64,000 bases of DNA from DASXMT01 sp963803065 (GCA_963803065.1 CAWDKW010000005.1:62001-126000); one strand, 5' to 3'; numbered from the stretch's first letter, positions 8,414 to 17,121 are shown. Numbers and translations: made by a program. Notes: generated from the letters alone by a model not told the origin.

Positions 8414-8787
8414 TCCTGGTCGACACGTCGGTCTGGGTCGACCACCTGCGCTCGGGCGATGCCTCCCTCGCCCGCCTGCTCGACGACGGCGATGTCTTGG
8501 CCCACCCGTGGATCACCGGCGAGCTGGCACTCGGCAACTTGACTGACCGGGACACGATCATCGGCCTTCTGCGTGACCTTCCCCAGGCAACGCTGGCCGA
8601 CGCGGACGAGGTCTTGAGGCTCATCGAGAACGAACAGCTACATGGTGCCGGGATCGGCTACGTCGACGCCCAGTTGCTCTCGGCGTCCAGGCTTACTCCC
8701 GATACGCAGCTGTGGACGAGGGACAGGCGCCTGGCAGCGGTGGCAGCGCGTCTCGGACTATCAGTGCCAGACCCGCCTCGCCGCTGA
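8410..8787 (+). CDS. vapC: VapC-type PIN-domain toxin RNase
   Basis: 125 aa, the normal length. PIN domain: ILVDTSVWVDHL with Asp5, the conserved Glu in ITGELALGNL, and acidic residues in GIGYVDAQLLSASRL and LWTRDRRL. The acidic cluster binds Mg2+ for cleavage of tRNA or other RNA when VapB is lost. The GTG start overlaps the vapB stop. No damage is visible, so the toxin should be functional. The pair sits directly beside the decayed IS607 element. Confidence 0.9.
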   Translation: MILVDTSVWVDHLRSGDASLARLLDDGDVLAHPWITGELALGNLTDRDTIIGLLRDLPQATLADADEVLRLIENEQLHGAGIGYVDAQLLSASRLTPDTQLWTRDRRLAAVAARLGLSVPDPPRR

Positions 8788-8855
8788 GCAGGTATTACGC
8801 ATGCGGCGTGAGCCCGGTCGACCACCTTTGGTGGCCGGCACCGGGTCCGGCCGAC

Positions 8856-9278
8856 TCAGTCGCTCGCCCAGGGTCCGACGCCCCCCACCCGCTCAGGCGT
8901 GATCCGAAGCACGTACCCAGGTGCGTCGAACCCCGGAGGTGGAAATACCGCCTCTGGGCCCAGGTACACGTGGGCGAGCCGCTGCAGCAGGGCCGCGGCC
9001 CCGCCCTCCTGAACGCGTGCCCTGCCGTTCACGACGAGGTACTCGCGCAGGCCACGCTCGTTCGTACCGCGGCCCTCGAGCGACAAGACGACGCGGGGGT
9101 CTCGCTCCACGTTCCGCACCTTGCGCCGGTGCAACATGTGGCCGCTGACGATCTCGTCACCCTCCAGGCCGACCCACACGCAACTCAGCTGTGGGCTTCC
9201 GTCGTCGTTCAGAGTCACGAGGTGGACGAGTGCGTCGGATTCGAGCAGGTCACGCGCCTCGGGGGTCAAGAGGGGCAT
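8856..9278 (-). CDS. PPOX-class F420/FMN-dependent oxidoreductase
   Basis: 140 aa from the ATG at 9278, which has a strong AAAGGAGC ribosome site 5 bases before it; the open frame runs further upstream but without natural composition. Split-barrel features: LVTLNDDGSPQLSCVWVGLE, then KVRNVERDPRVVLSLEG and YLVVNGRARVQEGGAAALL. This is the pattern of pyridoxamine-phosphate-oxidase-like proteins that use F420 in actinobacteria. Substrate unknown. It is convergent with vapC. Confidence 0.85.
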   Translation of the reverse strand: MPLLTPEARDLLESDALVHLVTLNDDGSPQLSCVWVGLEGDEIVSGHMLHRRKVRNVERDPRVVLSLEGRGTNERGLREYLVVNGRARVQEGGAAALLQRLAHVYLGPEAVFPPPGFDAPGYVLRITPERVGGVGPWASD

Positions 9279-9870
9279 ACCGCTCCTTTGGCTCGCTTGT
9301 CGGCCGACGAGCGTCCGGTTTTCGGACGCAAGGGCAGGTCGATTTGGGGGTTGATCTTGAACGGAGGCATGGCGGGTGGCGCCATGTCGACGCGGCTGAT
9401 GTCGAAGCACTGCGGGTGCGATCGTCCGAGCTGGCTCAACGTGAACGGGCCCATATCTCGTTTCTAGCACTGCGCCGGCCCGTGACCCCGGAGGTCGGCG
9501 TGGGCTCACCACCGGTGGCACACCGCTGCTCGGCACTGCGCCCATCTGGACAGCTGAGTAGCCGGCGCGGTGCCGGGCAGGTGGTGGACCGCGGGCAGCG
9601 ACGGGGACAGGTCGCTCTTCTCGCCCTGGGGGCCTAGGTGGGGCCCCGGCGTGGACGACCTTGCCAACGAGCTCCGTCAATGGTCCCGGCCCGACGTCGG
9701 TGCCATCGGCTGCTTGGATGAGCGACGTCGCGTCGGCCGCGGTAAAGAATGTGGGCCCCGGTGTCGAATTCCTGATGTGACGTTCGTGGTGATGGTAAAG
9801 GGTCGAGTGCGGCCCTCTTGCCATGGACAACGGCGACCGTGAAGGCCGTCATGAAGAAAGGACGAAGACC
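9279..9870. other. Divergent gap without a supported gene
   Basis: 592 bases between the starts of two divergent oxidoreductase genes. No frame on either strand has recognisable protein features. The stretch should hold both promoters; no convincing -35/-10 pair was found, and the ribosome site of the right-hand gene (AAAGGACG near 9857) is the only clear signal. Confidence 0.4.
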
Positions 9871-10407
9871 ATGGGCACGATCGTCGCAGTCGAGTACGTC
9901 TCCTTGGATGGCGTCATGGAGGAGCCCAGCTGGAGCGGGCCCTATTTCAACGACGAGCTCCAGAATTTCCAGTACGAGAACCTGTTCGACAGCGATGCCC
10001 TGCTCCTCGGCCGTGTGACGTACGAGGGGTTCAAGGCGGCCTGGCCGGGCATGAGCGATGAGGCGGGGTTCGCCGATCGCATGAACGGGCTCCCGAAGTA
10101 CGTCGCCACCACCTCCCTCAGGGAGGCCGAGTGGAATGCCACCTTCATCGAGGGGGACGTGGCCGAAGCCGTCGCTCGGCTGAAGGGGGAGGACAAGACG
10201 CTGCTCATCAACGGGAGCGCACAGTTGGTGAACTACCTCGGTGCCCACGGTCTGATCGACGAGTACCGCTTGATGATCTATCCCGTCCTGGTGGGCGGCG
10301 GAAAGCGCCTCTTCGACGACAGTGGGCCCACGGGGGCGCTCACCCTCAAGGCAAGCCGGACCACCGACAGCGGCGTCGTCATCCTGCACTACGTCCCGGC
10401 GGCGTGA
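9871..10407 (+). CDS. Dihydrofolate reductase-like (RibD C-terminal) protein
   Basis: 178 aa from ATG 9871, preceded by AAAGGACG. The N-terminus GTIVAVEYVSLDGVMEEPS and the central LLLGRVTYEGFKAAWPG, KYVATTSL and INGSAQLVNYLGAHGLIDEY are hallmarks of the stand-alone DHFR/RibD_C family, as is YPVLVGGGKRLF. These proteins bind NADPH and reduce pterin- or pyrimidine-like substrates, but the substrate of the orphan members is unknown. Confidence 0.85.
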   Translation: MGTIVAVEYVSLDGVMEEPSWSGPYFNDELQNFQYENLFDSDALLLGRVTYEGFKAAWPGMSDEAGFADRMNGLPKYVATTSLREAEWNATFIEGDVAEAVARLKGEDKTLLINGSAQLVNYLGAHGLIDEYRLMIYPVLVGGGKRLFDDSGPTGALTLKASRTTDSGVVILHYVPAA

Positions 10408-10606
10408 GCCCGTCGGGAGAGAGAACTGTCCCCGTTTGTCTCCGGCCGTGGCCCGAAAAGGGACCATCCCACCCTGGCCGCATCGGGGGTGGGGTCAAGC
10501 GGGCAAGGGAGCGACGGCACCCACCAACCCGGCACAGGTCCAGGTGCGACCGGCGCTTGACGCCGGCCCTGGCTGGTCCACTCCACCGACCAACAATGGA
10601 ATCTTC

Positions 10607-10680
10607 GAGGTAAGGGGGACCCTGCCTACCGCCGGGCCACCGCCAGCACCCAACCCGCGGCCTGCAATTCCCCTTACCTC
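10607..10680. repeat. 11-bp inverted repeat in an empty gap
   Basis: GAGGTAAGGGG at 10607-10617 and its exact complement CCCCTTACCTC at 10670-10680, with 52 bases between. The 678-base gap from 10408 to 11085 has no supported gene; it contains this repeat, three copies of a 16-mer and a 14-bp tandem array. The arms could be the stem of a small RNA or the ends of a miniature element; no target duplication was seen. Confidence 0.4.
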
Positions 10681-10797
10681 CTACGTGCGCCATGGTGTCA
10701 CCGGCACGACGGACCGCGACCGTCGACGACACGCACACCACCGTTCGTTCCATATCTGGAGTGGTAGGGCGAAGGCTGGGAAGGGACCGGTCTCCAA

Positions 10798-10879
10798 TTC
10801 GCCCAAACGCGGGAGCAGGCATTTCGCCCAAACGCGGGCGCTCGCCCTACCGTGGGCAGGCAATTCGCCCAAACGCGGG
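10798..10879. repeat. Three copies of the dispersed 16-mer TTCGCCCAAACGCGGG
   Basis: Exact copies at 10798-10813, 10823-10838 and 10864-10879, all in the same orientation. The same 16-mer occurs in reverse at 36699-36714, and with one mismatch at 36749-36764, so it is a dispersed repeat and not only a local duplication. The form TTCGCCCGCGTTTGGGCGAA at the distant site can fold into a 7-bp hairpin. Confidence 0.7.
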
Positions 10880-10900
10880 AGATCTTCAAAAACACACATG

Positions 10901-11012
10901 CCGCCGGCACCGATCCGCCGGCACCGATCCGCCGGCACCGATCCGCCGGCACCGATCCGCCGGCACCGATCCGCCGGCACCGATCCGCCGGCACCGATCC
11001 GCCCGCACCGAT
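10901..11012. repeat. Tandem array, 8 x 14 bp
   Basis: Unit CCGCCGGCACCGAT; seven perfect copies and an eighth with one G-to-C change. 14 is not a multiple of 3, so the array is not coding in any constant frame, although the frame crossings happen to be open. It lies between the DHFR-like gene and the stop of the VOC gene. Typical of slippage-prone GC-rich minisatellites; the near-perfect identity indicates recent expansion. Confidence 0.9.
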
Positions 11013-11085
11013 CCGCCGGGTCGAAGGCCGGCGTCGATCATGGCCGACCTGCGCCTGCAACCGAACCGTCAGCCGGCCGCCGCCA

Positions 11086-11517
11086 TCATTGCCGGGCCGG
11101 GTCGAACTCCAGCACCTGGGTGAGGCGGATGTTGTTGCCGGACGGGTCCCGGAACGAGGTGTCGATGCCGTAGGGCTGGGCCGTGGGCGGGTCGTTGAAC
11201 TCGATGCCGCGTGCCGACAGCTCGTCGTAGGTCGCCTGGCAGTCGTCCGTCTCGAGGAACAGCGTTCCACCCGCACCCTTGGCCACCAACTCGGCGAGCT
11301 GGGCGCTGTCGGCCAGGGCGAGCATGGGGGGACCGGGCACGGGCATCAGCACCAGACCGACGTCGCCCTGGCCCGGAGGGCCCACGCAGAGCCAGCGGAA
11401 GTTCCAGTCCTCCATGGTCACGTCGGCCCGCACCTCCCAGCCGAGAGCCCGGGTATAGAAGGTGAGTGCCTCATCTTGATCGTGCACCCAAAACTGCGCA
11501 TTGGCGATCCTGGTCAT
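11086..11517 (-). CDS. VOC (glyoxalase/bleomycin-resistance) family protein
   Basis: 143 aa from ATG 11517, with GGAGGACG just upstream. Two beta-alpha-beta-beta-beta modules: FWVHDQDEALTFYTRALGWE and GTLFLETDDCQATYDELSARG. They end in the typical FRDPSGNNIRLTQ. The family binds a metal and acts on or sequesters small molecules. The upstream AraC-type gene is read in the same direction with a 35-base gap, suggesting a regulator-plus-effector operon. Confidence 0.88.
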   Translation of the reverse strand: MTRIANAQFWVHDQDEALTFYTRALGWEVRADVTMEDWNFRWLCVGPPGQGDVGLVLMPVPGPPMLALADSAQLAELVAKGAGGTLFLETDDCQATYDELSARGIEFNDPPTAQPYGIDTSFRDPSGNNIRLTQVLEFDPARQ

Positions 11518-11552
11518 CGTCGTCCTCCTGATCGTCGGGTAGGACGCCGAGC

Positions 11553-11987
11553 CTAAGGTGCGCTGGTCAGGGCGTCTTCTCGAAACGTGCGGTTTTGCGG
11601 GCGCCCGTAGGCCTGGGCCACACACCGGGGGATGCGCACCTGCCACTCAGCGGGCGGATGCGCCGATCGGTAGGCCCGGGGCGTCTGGCCGAAGACACGG
11701 CGGAAGCTGGTGGTGAACGAGCCCACGCTGTGGGCGCCGACGGCGTAGCAGATGTCGGCGATCGACCAGTCGGACGTGCACAGCAGGGCCGCAGCCCGCT
11801 CGAGCCGCCGCGTCAACAGGTACTGGTGCGGCGATTCGCCGAACGCCCGCCTGAATTGACGACTGAAATGAGCCGGCGAGAGGGCAGCGGCGGCGGCCAG
11901 ATCGGCTACCGAGAGCGGCTCGGCGTACCGGGCGTCAGCGAGATCCTTGGCCCGGAGCAGGTAGCGGGAATGCGCCGGAGGTGCCAT
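11553..11987 (-). CDS. AraC-family transcriptional regulator (DNA-binding domain only)
   Basis: 144 aa from ATG 11987. Both helix-turn-helix motifs are present: LSVADLAAAAALSPAHFSRQ and IADICYAVGAHSVGSFTTSF. They are followed by the signature FRRVFGQTPRAYR. There is no ligand-binding domain, unlike the ~300-aa members. Such short forms often sit beside a VOC gene, as here. The C-terminal tail (CVAQAYGRPQNRTFREDALT) is specific to this protein. Confidence 0.88.
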   Translation of the reverse strand: MAPPAHSRYLLRAKDLADARYAEPLSVADLAAAAALSPAHFSRQFRRAFGESPHQYLLTRRLERAAALLCTSDWSIADICYAVGAHSVGSFTTSFRRVFGQTPRAYRSAHPPAEWQVRIPRCVAQAYGRPQNRTFREDALTSAP

Positions 11988-12003
11988 CACGATGAACCCG
12001 GCG

Positions 12004-12471
12004 TCAGACCGAGTCTTGGCTCGAGCAGTTGGCGCAGAGCCCCAGGATGGCGAAGTGCTTGGGATCAATGGAGAATTCCAGCCTGGTCTTGGCCGCACGG
12101 GCCAGTCCCCGGAAGATGTCGTCCGGCGCCTCGATCATCGCTCCGCACTCGGAGCACACGAAGTGGGCGTGGGCATGGGAAGCCAGGAGATAGCTCGAGG
12201 GGCCGTGTCCGAGGTGGGAATGGGCGATGACCCCGAGCTCCTCCAACTCCTCGAGATTTCGGTAGATCGTCGAGACGTGCACGTCCGGCGCCCGCTCCTG
12301 TACCGCCTCGGCCAGAGCCTCGACGCTCAGGTGCCCGTCGGCATGGAACAGCACCTCCAAGAGGATGCGACGCGACGAGGTGACCCGACCGCCCCGAGCG
12401 CGAAGGAAGTCGAGCACGGCGTCGACGGAGGTGAGCTCGGCGTGTTCCACCTGACCGAGCGGCTTGCTCAT
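12004..12471 (-). CDS. Fur-family metalloregulator (nickel-type candidate)
   Basis: 155 aa. Winged helix in the first ~85 residues (GGRVTSSRRILLEVLF, VSTIYRNLEELEELGVI), then a dimerisation and metal domain with HAHAHFVCSECG and GLCANCSSQ. The two CxxC pairs form the structural zinc site, and the H-x-H-x-H block the regulatory site. It is divergent from the nickel/cobalt permease at 12580, so it may act as a nickel-uptake (Nur-like) repressor. That role is inferred from position only; a zinc or iron role is possible. Confidence 0.88.
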   Translation of the reverse strand: MSKPLGQVEHAELTSVDAVLDFLRARGGRVTSSRRILLEVLFHADGHLSVEALAEAVQERAPDVHVSTIYRNLEELEELGVIAHSHLGHGPSSYLLASHAHAHFVCSECGAMIEAPDDIFRGLARAAKTRLEFSIDPKHFAILGLCANCSSQDSV

Positions 12472-12491
12472 CGCTTCAGGATAGCGCTGAG

Positions 12492-12521
12492 TGCAACAAG
12501 AGCGAAGTCGTCCTTATTGCG
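12492..12521. promoter_or_regulatory. Imperfect inverted repeat between fur-like gene and nickel permease
   Basis: TGCAACAAG (12492-12500) and CTTATTGCG (12513-12521) are complementary at 7 of 9 positions around a 12-base centre. The site is AT-richer than its surroundings and lies in the 108-base divergent control region. Nur boxes are built from two TTGCAA-like half-sites, which this resembles. Regulation of both genes by the Fur-family protein is an inference. Confidence 0.4.
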
Positions 12522-12579
12522 TAGTATTCGTATTTGCCATACGTTGGTGGTCCGTGTCCGATCTCCAGGGAGGGTCCTT

Positions 12580-13749
12580 GTGACCGATGCCGTTGTCGAG
12601 GCCACCGCCTATGGCACCTATGGCACCAGCGACCCGTCCCGACTGGCGAAACTGCGGAACGGGCTCACCGGAAAGGAGTGGCTTCGGGTCGGGGGCATGG
12701 TCCTCGCCGTCGTCGGCCTCAACGCGGTGGGCTGGGGGTTGCTGGCCGCCGCGTCCGGGCACCATTACCACGTCTCGAAGACCGGTCTGTTCGGGTTCGG
12801 GACCGGGATACTGGCCTACACGCTGGGCATGCGTCACGCCTTCGACGCCGATCACATCGCCGCCATCGACAACACCACCCGAAAGCTGGTGAACGACGGG
12901 AAACGGCCCCTCAGTGTCGGTTTCTTCTTCTCACTCGGGCACTCGACCGTGGTGTTCCTGCTGGCCATCTTCTTGAACTTCGGGATCCGCGCCCTCGACT
13001 CCCAGGTCAGCAACAGCACGTCGGGTCTTCACCAGGCGACCGGGATCATCGGCACCTCGGTGTCGGGGGGGTTCCTCTACCTGATCGCGGCGCTCAACCT
13101 GATCGTCCTGATGGGCATCGTCAAGGTGTACAAGGACATGAAGTCGGGACGGTTCGACGATGCCGAGCTCGAACGGCAGCTGAACAACCGCGGGCTCATG
13201 AACCGCTTCTTCGGGAGCTATGCCAAGCGCATCGACAAGCCCGGGAAGATGTACCCGGTTGGCGTGCTGTTCGGGCTCGGGTTCGACACGGCCACCGAGG
13301 TCGCCCTCCTCGTGTTGGCCGGGACGGCCGTCGCCGGCGGACTTCCCTTCTGGGCCATCTTGTCCTTGCCCGTTCTGTTCGCCGCCGGCATGACCATGTT
13401 CGACACCATCGATGGCTGCTTCATGAACTTCGCCTACGACTGGGCCTTCTCCAAGCCCGTCCGCAAGGTCTTCTACAACCTCACCATCACCGGGCTCTCG
13501 GTGTTCGTGGCCCTGTTCATCGGCACCATCGAGATCGTCGGCCTGATCGGCTCACAGCTCAACATCAACAACCCCGTCCTCAACTTCTTCGCCGATTTCA
13601 ACATCAACACGGCTGGCTTCGTCATCGTCGGAGCCTTCCTGGCCACGTGGGTCGTCGCCGTGGCCTACTGGCATTTCGGCAACGTCGAGGAGAAGTGGGA
13701 TGCCAAGATGATCCCGAACGAGCCGGCGGAGGCCGCGGCCTCGGGCTGA
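12580..13749 (+). CDS. NiCoT-family nickel/cobalt transporter (HoxN/NixA type)
   Basis: 389 aa from GTG 12580, with AGGGAGGG upstream; the frame is open further left, but that part lies in the control region. Eight or so membrane helices. The family signature RHAFDADHIAAIDN (H-x4-D-H, in helix II) is intact, as are FFFSLGHSTVV and LFGLGFDTATE. It imports Ni2+ and/or Co2+ with high affinity, usually to serve urease, hydrogenase or B12. None of those is in the window. Likely repressed by the divergent Fur-family protein. Confidence 0.93.
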   Translation: MTDAVVEATAYGTYGTSDPSRLAKLRNGLTGKEWLRVGGMVLAVVGLNAVGWGLLAAASGHHYHVSKTGLFGFGTGILAYTLGMRHAFDADHIAAIDNTTRKLVNDGKRPLSVGFFFSLGHSTVVFLLAIFLNFGIRALDSQVSNSTSGLHQATGIIGTSVSGGFLYLIAALNLIVLMGIVKVYKDMKSGRFDDAELERQLNNRGLMNRFFGSYAKRIDKPGKMYPVGVLFGLGFDTATEVALLVLAGTAVAGGLPFWAILSLPVLFAAGMTMFDTIDGCFMNFAYDWAFSKPVRKVFYNLTITGLSVFVALFIGTIEIVGLIGSQLNINNPVLNFFADFNINTAGFVIVGAFLATWVVAVAYWHFGNVEEKWDAKMIPNEPAEAAASG

Positions 13750-13857
13750 CCGGCCCTGGAGGTGCCCGGTCGCCGACGGAGGTCTGACCAGGTGGCCGCG
13801 CCCAGCCGAGGGGCCGCAGCCGATGGCCTGCCGCCGAGGACCGACCGAGGACCAGGG

Positions 13858-14391
13858 TTACCCCTCAGCTGGGGCGGGACGCTCCCCGGCCATGAGCTGT
13901 CGTTCTACCACTGCGTCGAGGCTGAACCGGCCGGGGCCCAAGATGGCGATGATCAAGGCCAGAACGGCGAGGGCCAGATTCAGTTGATAGCCGGGAGGCA
14001 CCGTCACCGAGTTGATCCCGGTCGACCAGGTCACGGTGATCATGGCCATGACCATGTCCCCGAACAGGGCGAGACCGGCCAGGCGTGTGCAGAGCCCGAG
14101 GGCGACGGCCACCGCTCCGCCGAACTCGATCACGCCGCCCACGACCGCGAACAGGCCGCCAGGGTGGAGGTGGGCCGTGTTCGAGAAGTACAACGCGGTC
14201 CGGTGAATGCCCGGCCCATTGAACCACCCGAACAGCTTCCCGCCGCCGTAGTAGATGAAGATCCAGGCCAGCGCGATGCGCCCGGCGATCAAGGCGCAGT
14301 CGACCGGTAGTCCTGCGGGGCGGGTGGCGAACACGACGGCCAGCAGCGAGCGACCCGACCGCTGCTGCGGCCGCAGCGACGTCGTCACCAT
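13858..14391 (-). CDS. DoxX-family membrane protein
   Basis: 177 aa from ATG 14391. Four hydrophobic helices with family motifs: RIALAWIFIYYGGGKLFGWF near the first helix and GGVIEFGGAVAVALGLCTRL. DoxX-like proteins are small quinone- or redox-linked membrane proteins. The start overlaps the stop of the upstream sterol-desaturase-like gene by 7 nt (ATGGTGA), so the two are co-translated. Confidence 0.85.
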   Translation of the reverse strand: MVTTSLRPQQRSGRSLLAVVFATRPAGLPVDCALIAGRIALAWIFIYYGGGKLFGWFNGPGIHRTALYFSNTAHLHPGGLFAVVGGVIEFGGAVAVALGLCTRLAGLALFGDMVMAMITVTWSTGINSVTVPPGYQLNLALAVLALIIAILGPGRFSLDAVVERQLMAGERPAPAEG

Positions 14392-15545
14392 CGAGCCACC
14401 TCCCACTCGTCGGCGGCGCGGCACGTGGCCACCCCGGGGCCAGACGTGGGCTCTGTGACTTTGGGGAAGGGGCGAAACGGAGCGGCGAGTTGGGCGGCCA
14501 GGACCGAGACGTGCCGGGGTCGCGGCGTGGCCTGTTCGACGATCAGGGGTCGACCGGGCAGCCCGGTGTCGATCCGTACCGTGTCGCTTGTCGGGAACAC
14601 GGCGGTGTGGAACAGCTGGTCCCAGATCGTCAACGCAAACCCGAGGTTGACATCCTGGGGGCCGTCCAGCCGGTGGTGGATGCGGTGAAAGTTCGGACTG
14701 ACCACGATCCGTCCAAGGGGCCCGAACCCGAGCCTGGTGTTGGAGTGGGCGAAGGCGACGATCGCCCCGTAGACCGCAAGCACGGTGACCGACAGCGCCC
14801 CGTTGGCCAGGAGCACCAACCCCGGCAGCAACGCGAGGAGGTAGGAGACATGGATGAGCGGATGGGTGCGGAACACCGTCAGCACGCTCATGTCCTCCTG
14901 GGAGTGATGGAGCTCGTGGAAGCGCCACAGCATCCGGACCCGGTGATTGGCCCGGTGCACGAACCAGTTGCACCCGTCCATGGCCACCAGGATCAGGGCA
15001 ATGGCGATCCAGCGTGGCAACGTTCCCATCCTCGGCAACACGATCCACGGGAGCAACCCACGGACCACCTCGGCAAACGAGAGGGTGAGGGCGGTCACGA
15101 GCGGGACCACCAGCGTCGCGTTCATCGCGGCGATGAGCAGGTCGTGTCGGTAGCCCCGGGCGAAGAGGGGCCGCTCCTGTGCCGGCCAGAGCCGTTCCAC
15201 GACGAGGAAGACACCGATGATCGCCAGGGTCAGCGGACCGACGACCACGACGCGGAGGCTGGTCAGGGACCCGGCAAAGGCGGCACCGCCCCAGCCGCTC
15301 GTCCAGCCCATCCCGACCAGGAGCCCAGCCAGGACCAGGACCCAGCACGCCGGGAGGTAGACGCGCCTCGATAGGGCGACTCGCCAGCCCTTGGTCTCCG
15401 GACCCTGTCGTCCCACCGCCCGGGGGGCCGGGATCCGGAGGACCGGGTCCGGTGGACCGGGGTCCGGGGGACTGGGGTCAAGGGGGCCGGATTCTGGGCC
15501 GGTGCGTCTAGGACAGCAGACATGGCCGCTCTCCGATCGCAGCAC
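14385..15545 (-). CDS. Sterol desaturase / fatty acid hydroxylase superfamily protein
   Basis: 386 aa from a GTG at 15545. The three di-iron histidine clusters are present: NWFVHRANHRV (H-x3-H), RFHELHHSQED (H-x2-H-H) and NFHRIHHRLDG (H-x2-H-H). Four to five membrane helices surround them. The family hydroxylates or desaturates membrane lipids using O2. The first ~55 residues are a Pro/Asp-rich low-complexity stretch (PLDPSPPDPGPPDP) from a short DNA repeat; the conserved part begins near residue 58. Co-translated with DoxX. Confidence 0.85.
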   Translation of the reverse strand: MLRSESGHVCCPRRTGPESGPLDPSPPDPGPPDPVLRIPAPRAVGRQGPETKGWRVALSRRVYLPACWVLVLAGLLVGMGWTSGWGGAAFAGSLTSLRVVVVGPLTLAIIGVFLVVERLWPAQERPLFARGYRHDLLIAAMNATLVVPLVTALTLSFAEVVRGLLPWIVLPRMGTLPRWIAIALILVAMDGCNWFVHRANHRVRMLWRFHELHHSQEDMSVLTVFRTHPLIHVSYLLALLPGLVLLANGALSVTVLAVYGAIVAFAHSNTRLGFGPLGRIVVSPNFHRIHHRLDGPQDVNLGFALTIWDQLFHTAVFPTSDTVRIDTGLPGRPLIVEQATPRPRHVSVLAAQLAAPFRPFPKVTEPTSGPGVATCRAADEWEVARW

Positions 15546-15551
15546 CGGGCA

Positions 15552-16078
15552 CTAGAACGAAACCCCGCCGGTACCGGCACTCGACCCGCCGGAACCCGAG
15601 CTCGATGATGCTGCCTTTCCACTCGTCGTGACGACAGACCACTTGCCCCACATATCGGTTATGTTGCCGTTCGCCTGCCCGGCAGCCGAGTCTCCGGCGA
15701 AGTAGTAGAGCGGCTTGCCGGCATAGGTCACCTGGAGCACCCCACCGCTTCGCTTGATGGTGCCGAGCTTGGCCGCGTTCACACCGCCCTTGGCCTGTGG
15801 CTTCTTCACTCCCTTGGGCAGCACGACCTCGGGCCACACCACCAGGCATGCTGCGTGCAGGGCGTGTTGCTCGCCTTCAGGGTGTAGACCGTCTTGCCGC
15901 TCACCAGGATCGTGCCGAATTTGGCGCTCTTGGTCGTGGAGATGGCGGTGGCGGTCGCCGCCCCGGCTGGGGCAGCGACCGCAAACGACGCGGCCAGGCC
16001 GCCCATGGCCACCATTGTGCCCGCCATGCGTGCAATCGGGACTCTGCGATTCGCCCTCCGGCGCTGGGTCGGCTCCAT
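15552..16078 (-). pseudogene. Secreted COG4315-type repeat protein with a frameshift
   Basis: ATG 16078 follows a GAGGAGAG ribosome site and opens a signal peptide (VAMGGLAASFAVAAPAGAATA) followed by FGTILVSGKTVYTLKASNT. The frame then slips after TPCT near 15850: the next residues should be AACLVVWPEVVLPKG, but this part is in another frame, consistent with loss of one base. The second frame carries LQVTYAGKPLYYFAGDSAAG, the second Y-x-Y/F-x-x-D repeat, and ends at 15552. The protein looks otherwise conserved, so a sequence error is quite possible. Function of COG4315 lipoproteins is unknown. Confidence 0.75.
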
Positions 16079-16177
16079 GTCCTGTCTCTCCTCGTCGTGT
16101 CGTCTTCGATTACGAAGGACTACGGCCGAGCCTCGGAAGAAGGATTGCTCCACCGTGAAGATCTTCGGGTGCTCGGG

Positions 16178-16918
16178 CTACCAGACACCCGGGAGCAGCC
16201 TCCACCGGACCTGACGGCGATATCGGTTGTAGTCCACGTTCGTCGCCAGCACGCGGTCTTCGGCGACGGCTCGACCCACGTTGCAGCCCGCCGCCAGCAC
16301 CAGCACGAGCGCGTTCCGCACCGAGATGCTCTGCAGCAGGTACCCGATCTGGAGGAGCAGGTAGGAGGCGTAGATCGGATGGCGGACGACGGCATAGGGC
16401 CCCCGGGTCACAAGCCCCCGGTCGGCAGCAGCGAAGCCGAAGGAACGGCCCAGGGCCACAAAGGACGTGACGCAGATGGCCAGGCCGACGAGCTGGAAGG
16501 CCAGTCCGGCGTGAACCCCCCACAGGGGGTGGGCGCCGAACGGCCGGAACAGGACGCCGGCGAAGGTCCCGCCGAAGGCAAGGAGCCAGTCGCCCACCCG
16601 TCGCGTCACCGTGCGGGCCGGGCGCCGGATCAGATACGCGATCACCACCCACATCTGCTCGACGAAGAATGCGCCGCCGAGCAGGCGGTGCGTCTGCAGG
16701 TAGGCCTCCAGCGTGGCCTGGGCGAAGAGTGCGGCGCCGGCGGCGCCGATCAGATTGAGCGAGATCCGGACCAGGCGCGCGGCCCGGGGAGACAGGTCGC
16801 CGGCCAGGCAACGCTGGACCATCGAGACGGGCGACGGGCCGCTCGACGATCGGGATGGAGGACGAGCGGCCCCCGGTCCGTCAGGGACGCTGGTGGCCCT
16901 CTGGCCGGATCCGATCAT
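16178..16918 (-). CDS. Isoprenylcysteine methyltransferase-like integral membrane protein
   Basis: 246 aa from ATG 16918, whose ATGA overlaps the stop of the small upstream ORF. Five or so membrane helices. The C-terminal signature is GPYAVVRHPIYASYLLLQIG, followed by EDRVLATNVDYNRYRRQVRWRLLPG, matching the ICMT/PEMT-like (NnrU) methyltransferase group. Bacterial members methylate unknown lipid or small-molecule substrates with SAM. The last ~60 residues hold the catalytic region and are complete. Confidence 0.75.
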   Translation of the reverse strand: MIGSGQRATSVPDGPGAARPPSRSSSGPSPVSMVQRCLAGDLSPRAARLVRISLNLIGAAGAALFAQATLEAYLQTHRLLGGAFFVEQMWVVIAYLIRRPARTVTRRVGDWLLAFGGTFAGVLFRPFGAHPLWGVHAGLAFQLVGLAICVTSFVALGRSFGFAAADRGLVTRGPYAVVRHPIYASYLLLQIGYLLQSISVRNALVLVLAAGCNVGRAVAEDRVLATNVDYNRYRRQVRWRLLPGVW

Positions 16919-17121
16919 GCCGAGAACCGTGCGCTGGCGATGATCGTGCCGGTCCGCACCGTTCCGCCGGCGAGGGTCACCTTGCACCCGACCGTTCCCG
17001 ACCGTACGTCCTCGTTGATCGTCATGAACACCCAAGCGGGGCTGCCCGCCGAGACCGTGACCTGCCCAAGAGCGTGACCTCCTGAGGTGAGGATTCTGGT
17101 ACCGAGGTTAGCCGCCTCCAC
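16915..17121 (-). CDS. Small hypothetical protein, coupled to the methyltransferase
   Basis: 68 aa from a GTG at 17121, with CGGAG eight bases before it. The sequence (GGHALGQVTVSAGSPAWVFM, GTVGCKVTLAGGTVRTGTI) reads as a beta-rich domain resembling the C-terminal extracytoplasmic end of some anti-sigma factors, but no membrane helix or signal precedes it. It may be a truncated gene. The ATGA overlap with the downstream gene supports translation. The frame stays open upstream into the riboswitch region on the other strand. Confidence 0.4.
   Translation of the reverse strand: MEAANLGTRILTSGGHALGQVTVSAGSPAWVFMTINEDVRSGTVGCKVTLAGGTVRTGTIIASARFSA

Noticed and set aside
10901..11012. Possible iteron array / replication origin
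   Set aside because: Perfect 14-bp head-to-tail units without a replication gene, DnaA boxes or an AT-rich stretch nearby.
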